The notes beneath the pieces were generated by a model, which did not search any database, was not told the DNA's origin, and saw only the letters and a program-made list of their open reading frames with translations. From the NCBI GenBank assembly GCA_031297485.1, contig JAISYE010000026.1, forward strand, positions 1 to 36,948: 36,948 nucleotides of DNA, read 5' to 3'. This DNA is from Clostridiales bacterium (GTDB lineage Bacteria > Bacillota > Clostridia > Lachnospirales > JAISYE01). This document shows, piece by piece, positions 27,052 to 35,412 of the stretch. The translations under genes were made by a program, and so were the position numbers. Each line of letters starts with the position of its first letter. The stretch's first letter is position 1.

Positions 27052-28592
27052 TCGTCTGTATCCTCCTTCAGACGGGGTTCCTCCTTTTCCAATAACGCAT
27101 TCAGCTGCTCGCAAAAGGGGAGTATGCTCCGCGTCCATTGGTCAAAAATATCGCTCCGCCGTTTGTATAGCTGCGTATTAGCCGCAATGGGCTTGTATTC
27201 CTTCTCGGAACGCAGCAGATGTTCCAGTGGCGCGTAATCTTTCCATAGGCCGGCCGCTCGCGCGGCTATGGCGGCGGCCCCCAGCGAAGCCGCGTTTTGG
27301 ACGTGCCGGTTCAACAGAACAGGCATATTAAAGACATCGGCGAATATCTGGCTCCAAACAGCGCTTTCAGCGCCGCCTCCGCATACCGCAAGCCCGCCGT
27401 TTATATCCACATGCCGCCGCAAGGCGCGCATACAGTAGTTTTCCATACTGAACGCCACGCCTTCCATAACGGCGCGCAGCAGGTCCCCGCGGGTGCTGGC
27501 CATGCGCAGGCCGAGAAACGCGCCCCGCAAGCCCGCGCCGGGTTCCTGGCCGCTGCCGCCGGAAAGCGCGGGGTTGAACAAAACCCCGTTCGCGCCGGGC
27601 ACAGACTTGGCGGCCAGTTTATCCATCGCCTGAAAACGCTCCCCGCCCTGCGGAAGGTCCGCGCACAATTCCTCCGACGCCCAGCGGTAAGCGCTGCCGG
27701 CGGCAAATATGGACACGCCGGAGGTATAGAGTCCTTTTTCGGCGTGGGCGAAAACGAATGGGCGCGTCTGAAGGTCCAGCACTGGTTTTTTAGAAGTAAC
27801 GGCAATCCAGGCCGAGGACCCCAAGGACATATATGCCCTGCCTTCTTCTAAACCCAAAGCCCCCAGGGACATGCAGGCGTTATCCACTCCGCCGAGGGCT
27901 ACGGGAATGCCCTCTGGCATGCCGCTTTGTACAGCCGCTTCAGGCGTTACCCGCCCCACAATTTGATGGGAAGCAAGCGGCGGCGGGAAAATATTCCGTG
28001 AGATACCGGCTGCCTTGCAAAAATCATCCCTGTAGCAGAGATGTTCTAAATCAAAAACACCGCTGCCCGAGGCGTAAGAAAAATCCGTCCCTGTTTTGCC
28101 GGTCAGTATATAATTCACATAATCCTTGCTGCCAAGCACTACAGAGGTTCTTGCGCAAGCCTCGGGATAATGCCGCTTAAGCCACATCAGTTTCATAATG
28201 GTATATGTTTCCGGTGGATCGCCGTTTCCGGTGGCCAAGTACCATTCCTTGTAATCAACAGCGGTGAAAAATTCTTGCGTTTCAGCAGTCGCCCTCGTAT
28301 CGCACCATATAGGGACGCTTTCTAAAATTAAGTTTCCATCACTGTCCATCAGCACAGGGGCCAGGCTTTGCCCGCTTAGGGCCGCCGCGTTTGGGCGCGC
28401 GCCGCTTTGCGCAAGCAGCGCACGGGTCGCGCCGCAGACCGCGTCGCGCCAATCCGCGGGGCGCTGCTCCTGAAAGCCTGGGGCAGGGAAAAAGGTAGGG
28501 TAGGCGTGAAAAGAGGACGCGATTATTCCGCCGTCGTCGTGATGCAGGGATGCCTTTAACCCGCTTGTTCCCAAATCATAGGCGATAATCAT
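27048..28592 (-). CDS. FGGY-family carbohydrate kinase (xylulokinase-like)
   Basis: IIAYDLGTSGLKASL, GGVDNACMSLGALGL, GGLAVCGGGAESAVWSQIFADV. Confidence 0.9.
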   Translation of the reverse strand: MIIAYDLGTSGLKASLHHDDGGIIASSFHAYPTFFPAPGFQEQRPADWRDAVCGATRALLAQSGARPNAAALSGQSLAPVLMDSDGNLILESVPIWCDTRATAETQEFFTAVDYKEWYLATGNGDPPETYTIMKLMWLKRHYPEACARTSVVLGSKDYVNYILTGKTGTDFSYASGSGVFDLEHLCYRDDFCKAAGISRNIFPPPLASHQIVGRVTPEAAVQSGMPEGIPVALGGVDNACMSLGALGLEEGRAYMSLGSSAWIAVTSKKPVLDLQTRPFVFAHAEKGLYTSGVSIFAAGSAYRWASEELCADLPQGGERFQAMDKLAAKSVPGANGVLFNPALSGGSGQEPGAGLRGAFLGLRMASTRGDLLRAVMEGVAFSMENYCMRALRRHVDINGGLAVCGGGAESAVWSQIFADVFNMPVLLNRHVQNAASLGAAAIAARAAGLWKDYAPLEHLLRSEKEYKPIAANTQLYKRRSDIFDQWTRSILPFCEQLNALLEKEEPRLKEDTDE

Positions 28593-29578
28593 GTCTTCGC
28601 ACCAAATTTATCCGTACACCGCGTCAGGCCCAAGGCTTCCGCGCTTAAGCGGCATTTTTCAAGGGCCTCTTGCGGGGCGCCTGCCGCCTCCAGCCCTAAC
28701 AAGGCCGCGCCGACAATTGGTTCGTATTTCGCGTTTATTACCGCCGCCTGGCGTGAAATTCTATGCACAGCTACGGCTATAGTCTCCCGAAACAGCGGGT
28801 TATAGGATTTAAAAACACCGCCGGAAAGGACAATGTCGCAGTCTTTTCCCACCAGGCCGAATTTTTTCATGCTTCCTGTAACATACCGCGCGACGGATAC
28901 GGAAAATTCATAGACAACGTCCAGGGCGGTTTCGTCGTTTTCATCGGCCGCGCGCATCAATATTTCCACCGCGGTATACATGGGATAACGCAGCTTCCTG
29001 TGGTCCCGGCCCACGATTAATTCGTCGACTGTGGAACAGCCGAAAAAATCAAGCAGGCGTTCTGTAAGCACAGTATCGCCCCTTATACCGGCCTGGCTTT
29101 CAAACACAGCTTCCATTGCGCGGTTGCCTAGAGCGCCGCCGCCCTGGTCATTGTCGTCCACATAGTTGTTTAATACCTGTATAACCTTTCCGTTTATCAT
29201 TACCGCCGCGTTAAGCCCGGAACCAGCGCACAGCACAATGCCGTCGCGCTTGTCCGTGCCGCCTCTTAAGGCGGCCACACAGTCGTTGCGGACCGTGACG
29301 GCCGGGGCGGGGAAGCGCCTGTGCATCTCCCCTGTAAGCATTTCAATTTCATCAGGCCAGTTGGCGCCGGCTATACCGGCGTAGATCCGGTCCACGCCGC
29401 CGACGCCCGCCGCGTTCATGGCCTCTTTCGCCGATACGTCAATTTCCCGGAAAGCCTTCTCAACGCTTGATGAAAAATAACACGCGCCACCGGAAAACGC
29501 TTTGGAGACTATGGTCCCCTCAGGGTTTACTAAAGCGGCGACAGTTTTGGAAGAACCCTGGTCTATGGCTAAAATCAT
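28589..29578 (-). CDS. BadF/BadG/BcrA/BcrD-type ATPase / N-acetylglucosamine kinase-like
   Basis: ILAIDQGSSKTVAALVN, CAGSGLNAAV, DNDQGGGALGNRAMEA, DIVLSGGVFKS. Confidence 0.85.
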   Translation of the reverse strand: MILAIDQGSSKTVAALVNPEGTIVSKAFSGGACYFSSSVEKAFREIDVSAKEAMNAAGVGGVDRIYAGIAGANWPDEIEMLTGEMHRRFPAPAVTVRNDCVAALRGGTDKRDGIVLCAGSGLNAAVMINGKVIQVLNNYVDDNDQGGGALGNRAMEAVFESQAGIRGDTVLTERLLDFFGCSTVDELIVGRDHRKLRYPMYTAVEILMRAADENDETALDVVYEFSVSVARYVTGSMKKFGLVGKDCDIVLSGGVFKSYNPLFRETIAVAVHRISRQAAVINAKYEPIVGAALLGLEAAGAPQEALEKCRLSAEALGLTRCTDKFGAKT

Positions 29579-29589
29579 ATGGCCTCTCC

Positions 29590-29732
29590 TTAATTGTTAT
29601 GGGTCTTTCAAAATTTGGGTGGGCCAAGAGTGTCCGGCACTTGCATTCTTGCCGTCATCCCGCTGTTACAGCGATGAACCTTAATACGCAATATTAAGGT
29701 CATCCGGGGCCCACCCGGATGTGGGTTGAAAC
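29590..29732 (+). repeat. Repeat family D, copy 3 (complete form)
   Basis: GGGTCTTTCAAAATTTGGGTGGGCC...GTCATCCGGGGCCCACCCGGATGTGGGTTGAAAC. Homologous over its length to 8484-8624. Confidence 0.75.
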
Positions 29733-30998
29733 TTATGAAAAAAACCGGGGCAAGTATTGTTGGTTGGCGTTTAACAGCTCCTCCAGCAAGGGCGCGGCAA
29801 GGTCATAGTCCATGACCAATGGGTGCGCCAGCAGGGCCTGCAGCGCCTTGACCCGGCTGCCGCCCATTGCCGCTTCCACAGTCAGCGACTCGTAGTTTTT
29901 CACCGCGCACACCATACCCCACACATGGCCGGGCAGGCTCTTAAAGGTAAGCGGCCGCGCGCCGGAGGCGTTTACCATGCAGGCCGTCTCAACTACCGCG
30001 TCTGTGGGCAGGAATGGAATCGCCCCGTTATTTGACACGTTGCAAACCGCGAAGGTGTCCCTGTTATTCGCTATGGCGCTTATAACCCCCAACGCCATTT
30101 CCGCGTAATCGCCGCCGCCGCGCTTGGAAAGCAGTTCGGGCTTGGTACGCAGGTCCGGGTCGGCGTACAGTTCGTACAATTCTCTTTCAAGGCCTTGTAC
30201 AACCTCGCCCCGGGTTTTCTCCGACTCCGCCGCGTGCCGAAAACGCTCGTTTTTGTTGTAAAAGTATGGCACATACAGGCTGGGGATAGCTCCAAACACA
30301 CGTGTCAGTTCCGGGTTTACGCCGCCCACATATTCCGCCATTTTTTCAAATTCCTCGTCAGTGATGGGCCGTCCGTCTATGGTGATGTTGTAACTGAAAT
30401 TAAAATGGTTCAAGCCGAAGAAATCATACCTGACACGGGAATGTTCGATACCGTAGGCTTTGTAAAGCATGTTGCCTGGGTGCCGCCCGCCGCCGCACAG
30501 GGAGATAAAGCTGGCCTTGGTGTGTTTTGTGACCGCCTCAGCCACAATACCGGTGGGGTTGGTGTAGTTAATGACCCATGCCCCGGGGTTGTACTGTTCC
30601 ACGTCCCGGGCGATGTCCACCATTACCGGGGCGGTGCGCAGGGCCTTGGCGAACCCGCCCGCGCCTGTTGTTTCCTGCCCCAGCAGGCCGTACTTCATAG
30701 GGATTTTTTCGTCGTTTACACGCGCCGCGTTGCCGCCCACGCGTATCTGGGTAATAATAAAATCCGCGTTTTTTATGGCTTCCAGACGGTCCGCTGTTTG
30801 AGACAGCTCGGTCTTGTAGTCCAAGGCGTCCAAGAAACGCCTGGTAAACCCGGTCATAATGGAAAGCCGCGCCGGGTCTGTATCCATCAGGCAAAGCGAG
30901 CCTATTTGAATATCGCCGCGCATTTGCCCCATCATATCCAGCAGTTCGGGCGTATATACGCTGCCCGCCCCGATAATGGCAACACGTATTGCTTTCAT
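29733..30998 (-). CDS. Glycoside hydrolase family 4 (NAD+/metal dependent, 6-phospho-beta-glucosidase-like)
   Basis: VAIIGAGSVYTPELLDMM, INYTNPTGIVAEAV, FFGLNHFN, CNVSNNGAIPFLPTDAVVE. Confidence 0.9.
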   Translation of the reverse strand: MKAIRVAIIGAGSVYTPELLDMMGQMRGDIQIGSLCLMDTDPARLSIMTGFTRRFLDALDYKTELSQTADRLEAIKNADFIITQIRVGGNAARVNDEKIPMKYGLLGQETTGAGGFAKALRTAPVMVDIARDVEQYNPGAWVINYTNPTGIVAEAVTKHTKASFISLCGGGRHPGNMLYKAYGIEHSRVRYDFFGLNHFNFSYNITIDGRPITDEEFEKMAEYVGGVNPELTRVFGAIPSLYVPYFYNKNERFRHAAESEKTRGEVVQGLERELYELYADPDLRTKPELLSKRGGGDYAEMALGVISAIANNRDTFAVCNVSNNGAIPFLPTDAVVETACMVNASGARPLTFKSLPGHVWGMVCAVKNYESLTVEAAMGGSRVKALQALLAHPLVMDYDLAAPLLEELLNANQQYLPRFFS

Positions 30999-30999
30999 C

Positions 31000-31428
31000 T
31001 CATCCCTCCGCAGACGGCGTTCCGTCCTCTATAAATTCCACAATCTCCCCGCCGGGTGCGCGGATAAAACCATAATTCATTTTGACAATCTGTCCCGAGC
31101 GGGTCGGTATCTCCGAATGGGCGGGCTGGCTTACTGCCGTGCCTCCGTAAGCCAGTGCGCGTTTAAAGGACACCTCTATATTGTCCGTCCATACCGCCAC
31201 ATGCTGCCAGCGTCCTATGTCAAAATCCTGCCGCGTTTCAAAAATCTCCAGAAAATCTCCCGTGCCAAGGTCAAGGATGTACGCGTGGTCCTCCGTGCCG
31301 TCCCTGCCCCATTCGCACACCAGCTGAGCGTCCAGGGCATATATATAGAAGTCCGCCGTCTTTTTTAAATCCGGCACCCGCAGACAGACATGATGGATGC
31401 CTTTCTTCTTTTTCCGTTCGTATGCCAT
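31000..31428 (-). CDS. VOC (glyoxalase/bleomycin resistance) family protein
   Basis: GIHHVCLRVPDLKKTADFYIYAL, RSGQIVKMNYGFIRAPGGEIVEFIE. AGGAG upstream of ATG 31428. Confidence 0.88.
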   Translation of the reverse strand: MAYERKKKKGIHHVCLRVPDLKKTADFYIYALDAQLVCEWGRDGTEDHAYILDLGTGDFLEIFETRQDFDIGRWQHVAVWTDNIEVSFKRALAYGGTAVSQPAHSEIPTRSGQIVKMNYGFIRAPGGEIVEFIEDGTPSAEG

Positions 31429-31469
31429 ATTTATCACTCCTGTATATGAATAGTCGCGCTTGCCCGACG

Positions 31470-32240
31470 CTATTTCCTGTGGGATAAATCCTCCTGAGGC
31501 CGGTTATCCAAGTGCCCCTGGGCGTCGGGAATGATAACGCCGGGCGGCGGCGCCAGGAAACGGGCCGCGTTCCGCAGCACCAGGCGCACCTCTTCCTGAT
31601 AAAAAATGGGGAATTCCTCATGACCGGGCGTAAACTGGAAAAGCTTCCCCCGCCCGCGCTCAAAGACACATCCGCTGCGCCCCACTTCCCCGCCTTCCCA
31701 CCAGGAGATAAACACCGTGCGGTCAGGCTCCGGGATAAGCTGCGGCTCGCCGTACATTTCGTCCCGCGGTATGTCTATGTATTCCCCAAGACCCGCTGTT
31801 ATGGGATGTCCCGGCGCGGAGACCCAAACCCGCTGCTTTTCGCCTTTTGGCATGGTGCGGAAACGGCCCCAGGCGCCCGCGTCATAATAAATGCCCAGTA
31901 TCTTCTGCCAGGGCTTGGAGAATATGGACGAATGCAGGGACAAAAAGCCCATGCCTCCCTCTATAACCCGCTTGATTACCCTGTCCGCCACCGCGTCGTC
32001 AAATATCGGGTTGTCAAGGTGGCTCCACCAAACCAGCACATCAGTGCGCTCCAAAACCTCGGCGGTAAGCCCGTGCTCCGGCATATCCTGGGTAACCACA
32101 TGGGCCACGTCAAACTCCTTGTGCCCGCGGAACGCGTCGGCTATGGTTTCATGCATGCCCTGCGGGTACACGCTTTTCACAGGTTCCCTGCGATCCTGGT
32201 TGTGCTCGCAGAATACGGTTATCCTTGTTTTTTCCTTCAT
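31470..32240 (-). CDS. ThuA-like (trehalose utilisation) domain protein
   Basis: VLVWWSHLDN, GMGFLSLHSS, GRGKLFQFTPGHEEFPIFYQ. Start chosen at MKEKTRITVF after GGAGAC. Confidence 0.85.
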   Translation of the reverse strand: MKEKTRITVFCEHNQDRREPVKSVYPQGMHETIADAFRGHKEFDVAHVVTQDMPEHGLTAEVLERTDVLVWWSHLDNPIFDDAVADRVIKRVIEGGMGFLSLHSSIFSKPWQKILGIYYDAGAWGRFRTMPKGEKQRVWVSAPGHPITAGLGEYIDIPRDEMYGEPQLIPEPDRTVFISWWEGGEVGRSGCVFERGRGKLFQFTPGHEEFPIFYQEEVRLVLRNAARFLAPPPGVIIPDAQGHLDNRPQEDLSHRK

Positions 32241-32274
32241 AATGTCTGTCTCCTTAAAGATATTCAAGAGCAAT

Positions 32275-33264
32275 TCAAGAGCAATTACGCCAGTCAAACA
32301 TTACGCATACCTTTTCGTCCCAACCCTCGGACAGGCTGCGGTAAACATCAGCGCATTCCTCCGGCGGGCGCAGGGCGTATATGCCCTCCGCGGCAATCTC
32401 GCCGCGCCGTATCCATTCCATGGCCACGGCAAAATTATTAAAACTGCTGTTGGGCGCGAACGAACCCGAATGAAGCGGCAGGGACCATTCCCAGCCCGAA
32501 TAAACGGTGACGTAACCGTTAAACACGGCCCGGAACAGTTCGTTTACCACAACGCCGCTTGTAGCGCGCCAGGGCACGCCCACAAGGGAAACCTCGCCGC
32601 CCTTGCGCACCATGCGGATGAGGGAAAGAACCGCGTCGTCGCTGCCGGAACAGTCTATGCCCAATCCGGCATTTCCTTTTAAAAAACCGAACTCATCCAT
32701 AGCCGCGGCAGTGTTGGCAATGCCGCAGGCCGAAGCCATAGCGCGGCGCGAAGGCGACGGGTCCACAGCGTAGACGGGATACCCGCAGCGCTTCATTACC
32801 TGGGCGCACATCAGCCCTATGACGCCTAGCCCTGTGACAATTACCGGCTCGGTGGGCTTGACGGCGGTTTTAACCAAGGTCGTCATGCTCACCGCCGGGA
32901 ACCTGGCCATTACTGCCAACTGAGTGGGCATGCCGACGGGGACAGGCACCGCCAGGGCGGCGTCTATACGGGCAAACAGCTGATGGCGGGCTTGCGCGAA
33001 TACGACGTCGCCTTTTTTAAGACCGCGCGCACCGCCGCCGGCCTCCAGGACTTCCAGCACTCCCGCATAACCCGTGGGGCAGGGATAGGAAGCGCCTCCG
33101 AAATAGTCCATGTATCCGCCTGTTTCCGAGCCGGAGGAAATTACGGAAAACAACATTCTGCCCGTTATTTCCCCTTCGGCCGGCCTGGGGTCCCATTCTT
33201 CCTCCACCAGCCTCGCGTCCTGTTTCGCGGCAAATATAATCTTTTTATTGCGCCATGTTTCCAT
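32275..33264 (-). CDS. Zinc-binding alcohol dehydrogenase-like oxidoreductase (MDR superfamily)
   Basis: VIVTGLGVIGLMCAQVMKRCGYPVYAVDPSPSR, GLGIDCSGSD, MVRKGGEVSLVG. Start METWRNKK after AAGGAG. Confidence 0.83.
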   Translation of the reverse strand: METWRNKKIIFAAKQDARLVEEEWDPRPAEGEITGRMLFSVISSGSETGGYMDYFGGASYPCPTGYAGVLEVLEAGGGARGLKKGDVVFAQARHQLFARIDAALAVPVPVGMPTQLAVMARFPAVSMTTLVKTAVKPTEPVIVTGLGVIGLMCAQVMKRCGYPVYAVDPSPSRRAMASACGIANTAAAMDEFGFLKGNAGLGIDCSGSDDAVLSLIRMVRKGGEVSLVGVPWRATSGVVVNELFRAVFNGYVTVYSGWEWSLPLHSGSFAPNSSFNNFAVAMEWIRRGEIAAEGIYALRPPEECADVYRSLSEGWDEKVCVMFDWRNCS

Positions 33265-33340
33265 TCCGAATCTCCTTTTCAGCGGTTTTTGTGACACGCG
33301 GTATTCCGCGCTGACACAACAGCCAATCTCAACGTTCATG

Positions 33341-33369
33341 AGTATATCATGATGTGTAAGCAATTGCAA
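33341..33369 (-). promoter_or_regulatory. Candidate sigma-A promoter for the minus-strand catabolic operon
   Basis: On minus strand TTGCAA-17-TATACT. Confidence 0.5.
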
Positions 33370-33419
33370 TATTTTTTTGGTATCGGTTCTAAAAATATTT
33401 CAAAGACTTAATTTTAGGC

Positions 33420-33448
33420 TTGACATACTCATTTCATAGTGCTATGAT
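33420..33448 (+). promoter_or_regulatory. Candidate sigma-A promoter toward the solute-binding protein
   Basis: TTGACA-17-TATGAT. Confidence 0.6.
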
Positions 33449-33547
33449 TATATCAGAATCAATAATATTTCTTTTGAGTGGTTGTTGTTTTTAAGTTATT
33501 TTTCTCATGAACCGCTTTGTTTTACAATGACCTTTTGCGCTTCATAT

Positions 33548-33578
33548 TTGTAAACGGTTCCAATTGTAAGCGGTTCTA
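33548..33578. promoter_or_regulatory. Two direct cre/LacI-type operator-like sites
   Basis: TTGTAAACGGTTCCA (matches WTGNAANCGNWNNCW) and TTGTAAGCGGTTCTA, 16 bp apart. Confidence 0.5.
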
Positions 33579-33720
33579 AGGAATGACGAATAATTAAACA
33601 GCCAAACTTTTTCAACGGACAAGTCACCTTTAGGAAATGCGGACGCTTTAACGCATTTCATCGAGCAAGCTCGGCTATCTCCGGAAAAGTTTGGTGGCTT
33701 TATCTTTCGTTATTCCTAAG
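33576..33720. repeat. Repeat family F (MITE-like, about 36-bp imperfect TIRs)
   Basis: CTAAGGAATGACGAATAATTAAACAGCCAAACTTTTTC versus reverse complement of GAAAAGTTTGGTGGCTTTATCTTTCGTTATTCCTAAG. Contains the hairpin module TCGAGCAAGCTCGGCTATC. Confidence 0.65.
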
Positions 33721-33818
33721 GGGGTGCGGCGTTGACGCCCGCCATGTAACGAAGGGAGTGAGATGTTCGTTCTGTAGTGATTGGCAAGGCAGTAAAAACA
33801 ATTTTTAGGAGGTTAATC

Positions 33819-35399
33819 ATGAAAACAAGTTGGAACAAGCTGTTTACAGCAGCAATTTCTATCCTTACAGCCGCGATAATACTCGCGGGGTGCGGCGCCG
33901 CGGGCGAATCAGCCCCCCCCCCACAGCAGGGCGGAACGGCGGCCGAGGAAGTATCCGGAGTTGATACGAGTGAGTTTGTCACTTTGAAGATGTTCTCCAT
34001 ATCGGACGCGCCGAACAACCAGGAAATGGCGGACGCTTATTATCCGATATTAAACGAGATGACGCGGCAAAAGCTCAACGCCGTCATAGACATAACATAC
34101 GCGGCGGGCAACGACTACGCGAATAATTACGCGCTGGCGCTGGCATCGGGCGATCCTTACGACCTGCTTCACGCCGCCAGCGGCTGGCTTAGTTTCGAAT
34201 CCAACGCCTTAAAGGGCGCGTTCTACGACCTGACGGACATGATACCCAAATTCGCCCCGACGCTTTGGGACATTGTGGGTGAAGATCGCTGGGAAGCCGT
34301 AAAGATAAACGGCAAAATTTATGGCGTACCCAGTACTTACAATTCCTACGCAGAACCCTCTTTTTACTATCGGGAGGATTTGCGTAAAAAGTATAACTGC
34401 CCTGAAATAGTGGATTTGGAAACTATCGGCATTTTCCTGCAGGCTATTAAGGACAACGAGCCGGAGCTTCTGCCCAGCGACGATTACCAGGCACAGGTTT
34501 ACGGCACGTCGTTTATCTACAATACGCCTTATCAGATTGTAGATTCGCAGAACGACCGGCACTCCAACTTTGTCATCAACCCCGACGACCCCCGCAAGGT
34601 GCTCAGCACTCTTGAAACGCCGGAATATCTGCCGTTTATGAAACTTATGAAGGAATGGCAGGGCAAGGGCTACTGGCCGTCCAGCGTGCTGTCCAGCACG
34701 GACTGGGGCGTGTTCAGCGTAAACAACGGCAAGGCCGCCGCCAGCTTTAACGGGCAGATGACGAATTACGCCTATATGGTGCCCCAGACGGAACAGGAAC
34801 ATCCCGGCTGGGAAATGAATTACTTTGTATACGGGCTTGGCAACCCCGATTCCGTAATAGCGGGCGGTTCGGCCAGAGGCCAGATGATGGCCTGCTCGCG
34901 CAACGCGGCTAACCCGGAGAGGGCGCTGATGTTCGCGGAACTGATGCACACGGATGAGGAATTATTCCGTTTGACAAATTACGGTATAGAAGGCACCCAT
35001 TATCAGATTACTGACGGCAAGCTGGACCGCACTATATTGACAGACCCCGTGACCCAGCGGTTTAATTATTTCGCGGGCAGCATATGGGACGACTCGGTGT
35101 TCCACCTGGACGCCATAGACGACTGGAGCCGCAGGCCGGAGTTTGACAGACAACTGAACGAAAGGCGCCGTAATATTTTGGACGGTTTTGTACTGGACCT
35201 TTCGCCTATAGAGGCGGAATACACAGCCGTCGGGCAGCTGCGCATCGAGCTGGGTTTCCCGCTGCAGGCGGGCCTGGTGGCAGATGTGGACGCGGCTTAC
35301 GAGGAATTTAAGCAGCGTTCTTTGGACACGGGCCTGGAAACATGCCGCCTGGAGATCGAGCGGCAGATTAACGCCTTCTTGGACAGCAAGGGCCTGTAA
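33819..35399 (+). CDS. Extracellular solute-binding lipoprotein (carbohydrate ABC transporter)
   Basis: Signal peptide with lipobox LAGCG, SBP-like body (SGDPYDLLHAA, YGVPSTYNSYAEPSFYYREDL). AGGAGG RBS. The ORF from 33777 is too long. Confidence 0.88.
   Translation: MKTSWNKLFTAAISILTAAIILAGCGAAGESAPPPQQGGTAAEEVSGVDTSEFVTLKMFSISDAPNNQEMADAYYPILNEMTRQKLNAVIDITYAAGNDYANNYALALASGDPYDLLHAASGWLSFESNALKGAFYDLTDMIPKFAPTLWDIVGEDRWEAVKINGKIYGVPSTYNSYAEPSFYYREDLRKKYNCPEIVDLETIGIFLQAIKDNEPELLPSDDYQAQVYGTSFIYNTPYQIVDSQNDRHSNFVINPDDPRKVLSTLETPEYLPFMKLMKEWQGKGYWPSSVLSSTDWGVFSVNNGKAAASFNGQMTNYAYMVPQTEQEHPGWEMNYFVYGLGNPDSVIAGGSARGQMMACSRNAANPERALMFAELMHTDEELFRLTNYGIEGTHYQITDGKLDRTILTDPVTQRFNYFAGSIWDDSVFHLDAIDDWSRRPEFDRQLNERRRNILDGFVLDLSPIEAEYTAVGQLRIELGFPLQAGLVADVDAAYEEFKQRSLDTGLETCRLEIERQINAFLDSKGL
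33913..33922. repeat. Homopolymer C10 inside the SBP gene
   Basis: atcagCCCCCCCCCCacagc, just after the lipobox (ESAPPPQQ). Confidence 0.95.
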
Positions 35400-35412
35400 A
35401 CGGGGGGTTCAC

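Noticed and set aside
8590-29732. Calling a CRISPR array from the GTGGATTGAAAC-type elements
   Set aside because: Copies are single and separated by 9-12 kb with no spacers, and no cas genes are visible. Reported only as repeat-like elements.
32263-32286. Tandem 11-bp duplication (attcaagagca) at the end of the MDR gene
   Set aside because: Short, likely trivial slippage. No functional inference possible.
31512-32441. Plus-strand 309-aa ORF antisense to ThuA
   Set aside because: Antisense to a supported CDS, composition typical of shadow ORFs.
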